Origin: Pseudomonas alloputida | GTDB taxonomy: Bacteria; Pseudomonadota; Gammaproteobacteria; Pseudomonadales; Pseudomonadaceae | Length of the DNA stretch: 64,000 nucleotides | Reading direction: 5' to 3' | NCBI RefSeq assembly: GCF_021283545.2 | Contig: NZ_CP128540.1 | Span: 2,081,501-2,145,500, forward strand | Part shown: one piece after another, positions 35,439 through 44,374 of the stretch | Numbering within the stretch: position 1 is the first letter of the stretch | Layout: each line of letters begins with the position of its first letter | Translations under genes and position numbers: made by a program | The notes under the pieces: model-generated | Told to the model about the DNA's origin: nothing | Seen by the model: only the letters and a program-made list of their open reading frames with translations | Database searches by the model: none

Positions 35439-36922
35439 TGCGTGTCGAGCCGGCCTACCAGGGAAATTTCGAAGTTCGCGCCCATGTACTTGAAGTGCGG
35501 GCGCACGGCGAGCGAGACCTGGTACCAGCCCGGATCACCCGCCACGTCCGAGACCTCGACCCTGGCAGCACGCAGCGGCCGACGGCTGCGCACATCGGCC
35601 GAAGGGTTTTCCTGGTCGGCGACGTATTGCTTGATCTATTTGTTGAGTTCGGACTCAAGGTCCCGTCGCTCCTTCCAGCTGCCGATCTGCTCGCGCTGCA
35701 GCACCTTGATGTAGTGGGCCAGGCGATTGACGATGAACAGGTAGGGCAGTTGGGTGCCGAGCTTGTAGTTGGTCTGTGCCTGCAGGCCTTCGGGTGTCTT
35801 GGGGAAGTTTTTCGGCTTCTGCACCGAGTTGGCTGAGAAGAACGCGGCGTTGTCGCTGTCCTTGCGCATGGTCAGGGCGATAAAGCCCTCTTCGGCCAGC
35901 TCGAACTCCTTGCGGTCGGAAATCAGTACCTCGGTAGGGATCTTGGCCTGCAGCTGGCCCAGCGATTCGTACAGATGCACCGGCAGGCCTTCGACGGCAC
36001 CTCCCGATTGCGGGCCGATGATGTTGGGGCACCAGCGGTAGCGGGCAAAGCTGTCGTTAATGCAGCTGGCCAACAGGAAGGCTGAGCTGCCCCACAGGTA
36101 ATTGTCGTGCCGACCGTTGATGTTCTCATCGTAATTGAAGCTGCTGATCGGCTGGTCCTGGTGATGGTAGGCGGAGCGCAGCATGAAGCGCGGCCCGGTC
36201 AGCGCGATGTGGCGGGCATCTTCGCTCTCGCGGAACGCGCGCCACTTGGCATGCCGTGGGCCGGCGAAGATGTCTTTGATTTCTTTCAGGTTGGGTAGCG
36301 CTTCGAAGCTGCTCAGGTTGAAAAACTCTGGGGAGGGTGCCGCAATGAAGGGCGCATGCGACATGGCACCGACTGACGCTATGTAGCTCAACAGTTTGAT
36401 ATCAGGCGAAGAGGGGCCGAAGTTGTAGTTGCCAACCATTGCCGCGACCGGCTCGCCACCGAACTGGCCGTAGCCGGCGGTATAGACGTGTTTATAAATA
36501 CCACTGCAGGTAATGTCGGCGGCGTTCTCGAAGTCATCGAGCAGGTCTTCCTTGCTGACGTGCAAGACTTCGAGCTTGATGTTCTCGCGAAAGTCCGTAC
36601 GGTCGACCAGAAGTTTGAGGCTTCGCCACGCGGATTCAAGTTGCTGGAACGCGGGTTCATGCAGAATGGCATCCATCTGCTTGCTGAGGACCCGATCCAG
36701 CTCGGCAATCATCTGGTCGACGCGGTGTTTGTTGATCAATTGATCTGGGTCATTGTTTTTTAGAATTTCGGCAATGAAGGCGGATACACCCTGCCTGGCC
36801 ACTTGGTAACCCTCTTGTGTGGGAACCAACTTGGTCTCTGCCATGATCTGGTCGAGCAAGGTGGCATTGCTCAGTGTTTCGGCCTGTGTTTCAACAGTGA
36901 CAGTTGTGCTTGGCTTTGGCAT
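35435..36922 (-). pseudogene. tssC: TssC sheath protein interrupted by an in-frame amber codon
   Basis: The 428-codon frame from ATG 36922 encodes a normal TssC/VipB up to LESELNK. TAG then appears at 35636-35638 where homologs have Trp (for example NNWIMQYV in P. aeruginosa HsiC1, from memory). After it, 66 codons continue in the same frame with clear family sequence (IKQYVADQENPSADVRSRRP; GWYQVSLAVRPHFKYMGANF) and end at TGA 35435-35437, overlapping the tssE ATG as ATGA. So one TGG-to-TAG change truncates a 495-aa protein. The missing tail belongs to the conserved sheath core, so the truncated product is probably inactive. A sequencing error or amber suppression is possible. Confidence 0.9.
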
Positions 36923-36939
36923 GGGGACGCTCCGTTGTC

Positions 36940-37443
36940 TCAGTCTGCTTTTGGCGCTTCAAGCACCAGGTCGAGTTCTTGCGCGAGTTGCTTGCGGGCA
37001 TGCGCGTCGTTCAGAAGCTGCTGCAGCTGTTTGCGGAAGGTGGGCACGTTGCCCAGCGGGCCTTTCAGGGCAACCAGCGCTTCACGCAACTGCAGCAGCT
37101 TGTTCAGCTCGGGCACCTGGCGTGCGATGCGATCTGGGCCGAAGTCCTGGATGGACTTGAATTGCAGGTTGACTGCCAGCTCTGCATTCGGAGTTGCGTC
37201 AAGCGCGGAGGGCACCGACATGGCCAGGCTCACATCGGCGTCATTCAACACGTTGTTGAAGGTGTGTTTATCGATGCGCATGACCTGGCGGTCTTCGAGG
37301 GAGCGGCTGTCATCGAGGCCGAAGTCGCCCAGCACCATCATCTTGTGCGGCAGCTCTACCTCGGCCTGCTCGTCACCGGTGGCGGGCACATATTTGATGT
37401 TGATGCGTTCTTTGGGTGCAACGGAATCGGAGCGTTTAGTCAT
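36940..37443 (-). CDS. tssB: TssB sheath small subunit
   Basis: 167 aa. Typical VipA/TssB text: VAPKERINIKYVPATGDEQ near residue 8, ELPHKMMVLGDFGLDD near 30, and LNDADVSLAMSVPSAL near 66. The C-terminal helix that ClpV recognises in other systems is present as a helical tail (RKQLQQLLNDAHARKQLAQE). It pairs with TssC to form the contractile sheath. It is the first gene of the minus-strand operon and starts beside the AT-rich divergent promoter region. Confidence 0.95.
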   Translation of the reverse strand: MTKRSDSVAPKERINIKYVPATGDEQAEVELPHKMMVLGDFGLDDSRSLEDRQVMRIDKHTFNNVLNDADVSLAMSVPSALDATPNAELAVNLQFKSIQDFGPDRIARQVPELNKLLQLREALVALKGPLGNVPTFRKQLQQLLNDAHARKQLAQELDLVLEAPKAD

Positions 37444-37717
37444 GGTTATATATCTTTTTTAGTGTGGGTTTTATATGTAGGACGCTTCCTACAAGTAAGC
37501 TTGCGCGTTAAACGTTTAATAAGCATGATTCTTGGGATTTGAGTTATTCGTTGCGTAAAAACCATGCGCTGGATAATCGTTGAGCGTCGAGTTCAAATAT
37601 GTAACAAAATAAATTATTGAATAGAATTGAGTTTATGTACTAGCCTCTTTTCCGCTGTTGCGAGGGCTGGGTTAACGCAGGGGCATGTGTACGATTGAGT
37701 GGGAGAGTTAAGGTGAG
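37444..37717. promoter_or_regulatory. AT-rich divergent promoter region between tssB and tagO
   Basis: 274 bp, much richer in A+T than its surroundings (for example AACAAAATAAATTATTGAAT near 37604). It separates the two divergent type VI transcripts and must hold both promoters. TATTGAATAGAATTGAG and GTTATATATC-like stretches could give -10 boxes. A sigma-54 site was sought because such clusters often use RpoN, but none with both GG and GC was found. Confidence 0.6.
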
Positions 37718-38350
37718 ATGATTATTCGTTATACAGGTGGCGTGGGACTTTCATTACTTTTCTTGTTAATGCCTGCCTTGACCCGTGCATCGCCGGACTG
37801 CCCACGGATCGTGTCCAATATCGAGCGCCTGGCGTGTTTCGATCAGGCGGCGGGTACGCCGGGATTCACGCCGCAGCGACAGTGGTCAGCGCAGGAGCTG
37901 GAGGCACCCACGGTGCGTCGCGTATTGATCCATGAGACGGGGCGGGCGCCCGAGGACTTGAGGTTTCGCCTCCGCTCTGAAGAAGGCGGGCTCCTGATCT
38001 CTGCACCTGCGATTGCTTCAGTTGCACCGCACCCCTACCTGATCATCAGCTGCGTGCAGAACATCTCGAGGTTGCAACTGGTCACCGCCCAACCCGTCGA
38101 TGCCAGCCGAGTGCAGGTGCGGTTGAGAGGGGAGCGGGGCGCTACTGTACCCACACCGTGGCAAGTGATGGAAAACGGCCAAGTGCTCGACGCCGGCAGA
38201 GGCCTGCCGGGTATCGAGCAGATCAAGCAATTGATCGGGGCCCATCGCATTCACGTAGAGAGCGACAACCCTGCCGTTGATGGACTCGTTTTTGACGCTC
38301 AGGGGCTGGACCCGCTTATCGACGAGGCTCGCAAGACATGTCGCTGGTAG
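37718..38350 (+). CDS. tagO: TagO/VasI-family type VI accessory protein
   Basis: 210 aa. A signal peptide covers residues about 1-24 (LSLLFLLMPALTRAS-P), so it is periplasmic. The N-terminal text CPRIVSNIERLACFDQAAG is characteristic of VasI proteins. The rest is beta-rich (LIISCVQNISRLQLVTAQPV near 108). In other bacteria TagO/VasI proteins accompany membrane-complex genes and help assembly. It overlaps tssA by 13 bp and heads the plus-strand tagO-tssA-tssM run. Confidence 0.75.
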   Translation: MIIRYTGGVGLSLLFLLMPALTRASPDCPRIVSNIERLACFDQAAGTPGFTPQRQWSAQELEAPTVRRVLIHETGRAPEDLRFRLRSEEGGLLISAPAIASVAPHPYLIISCVQNISRLQLVTAQPVDASRVQVRLRGERGATVPTPWQVMENGQVLDAGRGLPGIEQIKQLIGAHRIHVESDNPAVDGLVFDAQGLDPLIDEARKTCRW

Positions 38351-39804
38351 CTGATGTCGAGGCGCAAGAAATCACACGGTTGCTCGCACCCATCGATGCC
38401 CAGGTGCCGGCGGGGCTGTTCGATGGGGAAGACGAAACCTACCAGGCCATTGACCAGGAGATGGTCAAGCTGGGTGGGCTGCAGGAAGCGTCTATCGACT
38501 GGGACTACATCGAGGAGGCCTCTGCTCAGTACCTGGAGCGACAGTGCAAGCATCTGCGGATCGTCGCGCACTTGAGCGTTGCGTGGCTGCGCAGTGGCTG
38601 TTGGGAGCGCTGGGGGTTCACCTTGGCGTTGCTGGGCGGAATGATCGACAACTATTGGGAAACCGCTCATCCAACGCCTGGCCCGAAAGGCTTCCTGACC
38701 AAGCGCAAGATCGTTGGCCTGTTGTTCAATCGCTTGATCGATGCGCTGCCGCGCCTTGATCGTTTCACGTACACCCCGGCTCACGCCGCAGCGGCGAAGG
38801 GTGCATTGGCCCGTTTGCTACGTCAGCAGGAAGCCGCCCAGCTTGCCCCGGCTGTTCTGGTTGAGCTGGAGCGCCTGTTGCACAAACACACGGCGCTTGC
38901 CAACGGTATTGGCGAGCGCGATGCGCCCAAGGCTCCGGTGGAGAGCCCGCAACCTGCGCCGCTGGCGGATGTCATCGCCACGCCGAAACCCTGCTTGTCG
39001 GGCGGTAACGAGCGCGAGACGCGCCGAGCCATCTTGAGCATGGCCGAGCTGATCAATCAGCAGGACCCTTACGACCCGACCGGCTATCAACTGCGGCGCT
39101 TCGGTCTGTGGGCCCACATTCAGGCCGCACCGCAAACCCGGCAGTGCAACCGTACAGAGTTGATGGCAGTGCCGCGGGATATTGCCAGCGACTATGAGGA
39201 GGCCATCGCCGGCACTGTAATCGACGCAGCGTTGCTCCAGCGGGTCGAAAAAAGTGTGTCGGCTTCGCCCTTCTGGATTCGCGGCAGCTTTCTTGCCGCA
39301 ACCGCCGCGTCGCGGCTGGCGATGGGCGAAGTGGCTGAGGCCATCCGTGCGGCGACCGCTCGTTTCGTGCTGCGCATGCCAGCGCTGCAGCAGCTGTGCT
39401 TCAGCGACGGTCGGGTGTTTGTCGACGACCAATGCCTGGCCTGGCTCAAAGGGGCAGACGGGCAATCCGAGCAAGCCGAAGCTTCCCAAGAGTTCACCAG
39501 CCTTCGCGAAGAACTGGTCAGCCAGCTGGAAAGCGGCGGCGTAGAACCGGTGTTGCTAAGGCTGCAGGGGATGCAGGCAGATTTTCGAGCCCCTCGCGAG
39601 CGCTGCCATACCACCCTCATCGCAGCGGACCTGTTGGCCGCACGAGGCGTGTCCTGGTTAGCCCAGGACCTGTGCGCCGGGGTAGCGCGCACGATGCAGC
39701 AAACCACCGCCAGCGACTGGGAGCCCGAGGTATTCCAGCGGCTTCAACAATACGCGTCCTCCCACGTGCTGGCCGATCGGAACAAGGAGCAGGAGCCTCG
39801 ATGA
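38338..39804 (+). CDS. tssA: TssA (ImpA N-domain) baseplate/cap protein
   Basis: 488 aa. The ImpA-N domain is at the start (ITRLLAPIDAQVPAGLFDGE then KHLRIVAHLSVAWLR and WGFTLALLGGMIDNYWETAHP, residues about 12-120). A middle and C-terminal VasJ-like region follows (RRAILSMAELINQQDPYDPTGYQLRRFGLWAHI near 228). TssA proteins recruit or cap baseplate and tail tube. The start lies within the end of tagO, and the stop overlaps the tssM ATG (ATGA), so translation is coupled through all three genes. Confidence 0.92.
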   Translation: MSLVADVEAQEITRLLAPIDAQVPAGLFDGEDETYQAIDQEMVKLGGLQEASIDWDYIEEASAQYLERQCKHLRIVAHLSVAWLRSGCWERWGFTLALLGGMIDNYWETAHPTPGPKGFLTKRKIVGLLFNRLIDALPRLDRFTYTPAHAAAAKGALARLLRQQEAAQLAPAVLVELERLLHKHTALANGIGERDAPKAPVESPQPAPLADVIATPKPCLSGGNERETRRAILSMAELINQQDPYDPTGYQLRRFGLWAHIQAAPQTRQCNRTELMAVPRDIASDYEEAIAGTVIDAALLQRVEKSVSASPFWIRGSFLAATAASRLAMGEVAEAIRAATARFVLRMPALQQLCFSDGRVFVDDQCLAWLKGADGQSEQAEASQEFTSLREELVSQLESGGVEPVLLRLQGMQADFRAPRERCHTTLIAADLLAARGVSWLAQDLCAGVARTMQQTTASDWEPEVFQRLQQYASSHVLADRNKEQEPR

Positions 39805-42800
39805 ATCAACTCTGGAAGTACCTCAAACGTTGGGGCTGGCCGCTGATGACCCGTATCGGTCTGGCAATGCCGCTGCTACTTGGGCTTGGCGCTGTGCTGA
39901 TGCTGGTCGCCATCTGGTGGCTCGGCCCGCAATGGACGTGGCGCGATCAGCAGCCGTTGGCCAGTGTGGCGCATCGTAGTATGGCCAGCCTGGTGTTCGT
40001 GTTGGTGGCGCTGTTGAGCTGGCTGGTTGTCTTGAGAACGCGCTTTCGTCGCTTGCAAGCAGAACGTCAGCAGGCGATGGCTGCCGAGGTGGATCCGACG
40101 CAACCGTTCGTTCATGCACAAGAGAAGGCGTTGAGCCAAGGGCTCGCACGCTACCTGGACAATGCCGGTGGGCGTCGCGCGCTGTACCGATTGCCGTGGT
40201 ACCTCGTGCTGGGCGCCAGGCAGGCCGGCAAGAGCAGCTTTATTGACTGCACCGATCAAAGTTTCTCGTTGACCCGCATCGACAAGGCGCAGGCACGGGG
40301 CCGGCCAGCGCAGGCGCTCGCCTACCCCGTGGGGTGGTGGATCAGCAATGATGCGGTGATCATCGACCCGCCCGGTGCCTTTATCAGCCAGAACGGCCCC
40401 GCAGATTCGCTGGGCAGTGACTCCACTGACGTTGAGTCTTCGGTACCGTCTGGAACCCAAGCCAAACTGTGGCAGCATCTGTTGGATTGGCTGCAGCGCA
40501 ATCGAAGCCAGAGAGCCCTCAACGGCCTGGTGCTGGTTGTCGACCTGCCTGCGCTACTGCACGGTACCGTCGAGCAACGCACGGCCCTTGCCCACCTGCT
40601 GCGCACACGTCTTTACGAGGTGAGCAGCCAGTTGGGCTCGCGCTTGCCGCTGTATGTCGTGTTGAGCAAGTTCGATCTGCTGGACGGCTTCGACCAATTC
40701 TACAGCAAGCTTTCGGCCGCCAAGCGCAATAGCCTGTTTGGATTCACGTTCAAGCTGGATGCTGTCGACACCTTCGACGCTTGGCTGGGCGAGTATGGCG
40801 AACACTACGATCGGTTGCTGGAGCAGCTGTTCGAGCAGGTGATCGATCGTCTGGACGTGCAGGGTAGCCCTGCGTTGCGTTCACGTCTCTACTCACTGCA
40901 TAGGCAGTTGCTCGGGTTGCGTCCAATGCTGTTGAGTTTTCTGCGCGAGACCTTGGCAAGTGACCGTTTCACCACCCCGGCGCTGGTGCGCGGTGTGTAT
41001 TGGTCGTCAGTCGTACAGCACGGTGACGTGCGCAACGCCTTTGTCCGTGAGGCGGCGCAGCCTTACAAGACCAGCCTCCCGTTGCTTGAGGGCAAGCCGC
41101 AGGCCAAGGCGTTGGCCTACTTCATTCAACAGGCCTTTGGGCGGGTCATCTACAAAGAGGCCGGCCTTGCCGGCGATAACGTCAGGGTGGCTCGGCGCAA
41201 GCGCCAACTGCTGTGGGTGGGTTCTTCTGTAGGCGTTCTGGCCTTCTGCGTCGCCATCGCCAGCTGGCATCGTTACTTCGACATCAATGGCGTCAAGGCC
41301 GCCAGCGTGCTGGCCAAGAGCCGGGAGTACAGCCATCACGAAGTGGATCAGCGTCTGGACCCGACCGGGCGCAACTTGCTGGAGCCGCTGGACCAGATCC
41401 GCGATGCGGTAGCAGTGTTTGGCGACTACCGCGCTGCGTGGCCGGGTGTTGCTGATCTGGGGCTGTACCAGGGCCGTACCATCGGGCCGACCGTGGATGA
41501 GGCGTACCTCAGCTTGTTGTCCAGGCGCTTCTTGCCTGCGTTGGCCAGCGGCGTGATCGAGGCCATGGATGCGGCGCCCCCCGGCAGCGAGCAGCAAATG
41601 GCCGCGCTCCGGGTTTACCGGATGCTTGAGGATCGCCGGAACCGTCGAGCGGAATGGGTCGAGGACTGGATGGCGCGACAGTGGCAACAGGCGTTCCCCG
41701 GCCAGGGGCAGCTGCAACGAGACCTCATGCGGCACCTGAAGTATGCGCTGACCTACGCGGATACCGACCTGCCGCAGTATCGCCAGCGTGTCAGCCACGT
41801 GCAGCAGACATTGCGTAAGGTGCCGTTGCCACAACGCGTGTATGCGGGCCTGAAGCAGCAGGCCCAGGAGCAGTTGCATACCGGTCTGGACCTGCGTCAT
41901 CAGGTGGGGCCTGCGTTCGATGTCGTTTACCAGCTGTCTTCCGGCTCGAGCCAGGGCGACAATGGTGTTTTGCTGGCGCCAATGCTCACTGCCAAAGGCT
42001 TCAAGGAGTACTTTGAACCGCGTAGTCAGCGCTTTACGGAAATGGCCATGATCGACCAGTGGGCACTGGGGGAACGTGCTCAACTGGATTACTCCGATGC
42101 CGACCAGGCTGCGCTGAACGAGCGCCTGCGCAACCTGTACAGCGCCGACTACATCGACAGCTGGCGCCGCGCCTTGAACGCATTCTCCGTGGCGGATTTT
42201 CGAGACCTGGATCATGGCGTCACGATCCTTGAACAGTTGGCCGGGCCAGCGGCGCCGTTGCACCGATTGCTGGAGACGGTTCGCGACAACAGTTCGCTGT
42301 TATCACCGGTTAATGTTGGCGTGGCGGATGAGGCCCCTTCGCCCGTTTCGATCAACAGCAAGCCTGAGCAACAACAGGCGCTGGTCATTCAGCGGGCGTT
42401 TGCAGGCTTGAGCGCCATGTTGCACGCTGCAGGCGAAAAACCGAGCTACTACGATGAAACCCACGCAGCCATAGTCGCCGTCCACGACTATGCCAAGGCG
42501 GTACAGGGTAGCCCAGACCGAGGCAAGGCTGCGCTGCACGCAGTGCATCAACGCTTTTCAATGACCGGGCACGACCCCATCGGCACCTTGCAACGCGTTG
42601 CCACTGGCTTGCCGGAGCCAATCAATCACCACGTTAGAAAGGTGGCACATCAAACGGCACAGGTGCTGAACGTTGAAGCGCTGCGCGAGTTGGAGCGGCG
42701 ATGGGATGCTGAAGTCTACAGCTTCTTCCAGCAGCGCCTGGCAGAGCGCTACCCTTTCGTAGTCAGGGCACCCGACGCTTCGCTGGAAGACTTTGAAGCG

Positions 42801-43427
42801 TTCTTCGGGCCGAATGGGCGACTGCAGCAGTTCCAGGATCAATATCTGAAGCTTTTCCTCAAGGACAATCTGGAAGCCTTGCAGAATGGTTTGCAGGGGC
42901 GATCCCTGATCCGTACCGATGTGATCGAGCAGCTGGAACGGGCCGATCGCATCCGCGAAACGTTCTTTGATCAGCGCGGTAACCTCAGCGTGCAGTTCAG
43001 TATCGAGCCGTTGGGGCTTAGTGCAAATCAACGCACCAGCCTGCTGGATCTGGATGGCCAGCTGATTTCCTACACCCACGGCCCAAGCCAGATCACCGGT
43101 ATTGTCTGGCCCAATACCTTGGGGCAACACGTGCGCAGCAACCTGACCCTGCTCAGGCAGAACGGCAATAGCAGCAGCCTGGAGTATCGAGGGCCTTGGT
43201 CGATGTTTCGCCTGCTGAGCCGCGGTGCGCTCAATGGGCGTACGGCAACCAGCGTGGACCTGAGCTTCAAAACAGGTGATGGTGTGATGCGCTACCGGCT
43301 GAACGCGGAAAAGGCCTTCAATCCTATTACTCAACAACCGTTCAAAGGTTTTCGGTTGCCCCGAGGGTTGTTGCAACAGCCAGTCAGGGTGGCGTTGGCC
43401 GAACAGGCGGATGTGCCTGTCATGTAG
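39801..43427 (+). CDS. tssM: TssM (IcmF) inner-membrane protein
   Basis: 1208 aa from the ATG at 39801, with AGGAGCAGGAGCC before it; a longer upstream frame is a shadow of tssA. Two transmembrane helices lie at residues about 17-40 and 52-75. A cytoplasmic NTPase-like domain follows with Walker A GARQAGKS (138-145, K144). A third membrane segment is near 475 (LLWVGSSVGVLAFCVAIASW). A long periplasmic part comes next, with an IcmF-related domain and a C-terminal beta domain (GPSQITGIVWPNTLGQHV, GPWSMFRLLSRG). It spans the envelope and meets TssJ. Confidence 0.95.
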   Translation: MNQLWKYLKRWGWPLMTRIGLAMPLLLGLGAVLMLVAIWWLGPQWTWRDQQPLASVAHRSMASLVFVLVALLSWLVVLRTRFRRLQAERQQAMAAEVDPTQPFVHAQEKALSQGLARYLDNAGGRRALYRLPWYLVLGARQAGKSSFIDCTDQSFSLTRIDKAQARGRPAQALAYPVGWWISNDAVIIDPPGAFISQNGPADSLGSDSTDVESSVPSGTQAKLWQHLLDWLQRNRSQRALNGLVLVVDLPALLHGTVEQRTALAHLLRTRLYEVSSQLGSRLPLYVVLSKFDLLDGFDQFYSKLSAAKRNSLFGFTFKLDAVDTFDAWLGEYGEHYDRLLEQLFEQVIDRLDVQGSPALRSRLYSLHRQLLGLRPMLLSFLRETLASDRFTTPALVRGVYWSSVVQHGDVRNAFVREAAQPYKTSLPLLEGKPQAKALAYFIQQAFGRVIYKEAGLAGDNVRVARRKRQLLWVGSSVGVLAFCVAIASWHRYFDINGVKAASVLAKSREYSHHEVDQRLDPTGRNLLEPLDQIRDAVAVFGDYRAAWPGVADLGLYQGRTIGPTVDEAYLSLLSRRFLPALASGVIEAMDAAPPGSEQQMAALRVYRMLEDRRNRRAEWVEDWMARQWQQAFPGQGQLQRDLMRHLKYALTYADTDLPQYRQRVSHVQQTLRKVPLPQRVYAGLKQQAQEQLHTGLDLRHQVGPAFDVVYQLSSGSSQGDNGVLLAPMLTAKGFKEYFEPRSQRFTEMAMIDQWALGERAQLDYSDADQAALNERLRNLYSADYIDSWRRALNAFSVADFRDLDHGVTILEQLAGPAAPLHRLLETVRDNSSLLSPVNVGVADEAPSPVSINSKPEQQQALVIQRAFAGLSAMLHAAGEKPSYYDETHAAIVAVHDYAKAVQGSPDRGKAALHAVHQRFSMTGHDPIGTLQRVATGLPEPINHHVRKVAHQTAQVLNVEALRELERRWDAEVYSFFQQRLAERYPFVVRAPDASLEDFEAFFGPNGRLQQFQDQYLKLFLKDNLEALQNGLQGRSLIRTDVIEQLERADRIRETFFDQRGNLSVQFSIEPLGLSANQRTSLLDLDGQLISYTHGPSQITGIVWPNTLGQHVRSNLTLLRQNGNSSSLEYRGPWSMFRLLSRGALNGRTATSVDLSFKTGDGVMRYRLNAEKAFNPITQQPFKGFRLPRGLLQQPVRVALAEQADVPVM

Positions 43428-43437
43428 GCAGGAGGCG

Positions 43438-43560
43438 GTGCAAAACGAAGAGCGAGCCCAGGCACGGCATGTCTGTACCCAAGCTATCGAGCAACTGAAG
43501 TCGGGCATGCGCACGGTGCATGCTCAGCGGCAGGGACGTACAGGCATGCTGAAGCGCTGA
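43438..43560 (+). CDS. Possible 40-aa small protein after tssM
   Basis: A GTG at 43438 opens 40 codons (VQNEERAQARHVCTQAIEQL, then a basic tail ending GMLKR) and ends at TGA 43558-43560. An AGGAGG lies just before it, but only two bases from the start, which is too close to be ideal. It is basic and helical, with no known family. It may be chance or the remnant of a larger gene. Confidence 0.25.
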   Translation: MQNEERAQARHVCTQAIEQLKSGMRTVHAQRQGRTGMLKR

Positions 43561-44076
43561 TCAAGCCCAGAACCCAACCAGCACCAACGCCGCCACGCCC
43601 AGCCCGACCGCAACCGAGCAGCCGCCCAGCGACAGCGCCGCCCGGCCTTGCCGATACCAGCCGTCATGGCCCAATTGCCGTGCCGGCGCCAGCAGGCTGC
43701 GCCACCGCAGTTCCGTATCGTGAAACGCCTGCAAGTTCGCCGTATCGGCATCCAGCCAGCGGCGGAAGTCGATACGCTCGCACGCCGTCACCTGCGGGCT
43801 CTGCAAGCGCACATACCATTGCCCGGCCACGCTCGTCAGCACATCCCGGCGCGAGCGGCCAGCCTGCAGTGCCTGGCCCATGTTGCGCTCGATACTCGCC
43901 AGTGGCAGGTCAAGGCGCACAGCGATGCTGGCGAAGTCCAGCTGATCGAGGCGGTTAAGCAGGAATACTTGCTGTACGCGCCGTGGTAGCCGCCTCAGTG
44001 CATGCAGCAGGGCATCGTCGGCATCATGCTCGGCAGCAGGAGTGGGGTGCTCAAGGGGCAGCAGCAGACGGGTCAT
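43561..44076 (-). CDS. Short hybrid of ECF sigma region 4 and FecR N-terminus
   Basis: 171 aa, strong AAGGAG before the ATG. Residues about 20-75 form a sigma-70 region 4 (ALLHALRRLPRRVQQVFLLN; LDFASIAVRLDLPLASIERN). Residues about 83-130 resemble the FecR N-terminal DUF4880 domain (VAGQWYVRLQSPQVTACERI; FRRWLDADTANLQAFHD). A hydrophobic segment ends the protein (VAVGLGVAALVLVGFWA). There is no sigma region 2 and no FecR periplasmic domain, so it cannot be a full sigma factor or a full anti-sigma. It might be a membrane-tethered regulator or a decayed fecIR fusion; P. putida has a known longer hybrid (IutY). A Fur box lies upstream. Confidence 0.75.
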   Translation of the reverse strand: MTRLLLPLEHPTPAAEHDADDALLHALRRLPRRVQQVFLLNRLDQLDFASIAVRLDLPLASIERNMGQALQAGRSRRDVLTSVAGQWYVRLQSPQVTACERIDFRRWLDADTANLQAFHDTELRWRSLLAPARQLGHDGWYRQGRAALSLGGCSVAVGLGVAALVLVGFWA

Positions 44077-44146
44077 GGACAGCTCCTTGCTCTATAAAGG
44101 GGAGGAGGGGGCATCTTCCTTGATGCGGAAACAGCGTAGTCGAAAC

Positions 44147-44165
44147 GATATTGATTCTCAAGTGC
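44147..44165 (-). promoter_or_regulatory. Candidate Fur box upstream of the sigma/FecR hybrid
   Basis: GATATTGATTCTCAAGTGC matches the left and central parts of the 19-bp Fur consensus GATAATGATAATCATTATC. It is 70 bp upstream of the hybrid gene start, a suitable place for iron-dependent repression. Confidence 0.6.
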
Positions 44166-44256
44166 TGATTCCGCAAAGTTTTGTAACGAGCGTTCACGCC
44201 CTGAAACACCTTTGCTATCATGCGCGCCATCACGATCTTCATTAGCCTGAAGAGCC

Positions 44257-44370
44257 AAAAAAAAGACCCGGCAAAAAAGCCGGGTCAAAAACCGTGATTA
44301 GCCTGATGAGGAGATAATCTGAGAGCGACCTAAGCTTTCAGGTTATCCAGCGGATCTCGCGATCAGCTGA
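44257..44370 (-). ncRNA. prrF: PrrF-type iron-responsive small RNA
   Basis: The minus strand at 44291-44321 reads CAGATTATCTCCTCATCAGG then CTAATCACGG, the conserved PrrF core that pairs with target mRNAs such as sodB and sdh in P. aeruginosa. It ends in a perfect hairpin GACCCGGC/GCCGGGTC followed by eight T. The 5' end near 44370 is inferred from a -10-like TATTATT and the Fur box just upstream. Length is about 114 nt, as expected. Under iron shortage it should be made and should lower iron-using proteins. Only one copy is in the window. Confidence 0.92.
44265..44286 (-). terminator. Intrinsic terminator of the PrrF small RNA
   Basis: A perfect 8-bp stem GACCCGGC/GCCGGGTC with a 6-base T loop is followed on the minus strand by T8. 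Confidence 0.93.
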
Positions 44371-44374
44371 GTGC

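Noticed and set aside
37444..37717. Possible sigma-54 promoter (AAGCATGATTCTTGGGAT) upstream of the type VI genes
   Set aside because: The -24 GG and -12 GC pairs are not both present at the right spacing.
39396..39800. Extension of tssM upstream to 39396
   Set aside because: The extra codons overlap tssA out of frame and have no TssM character; ATG 39801 has a good ribosome site and ATGA coupling.
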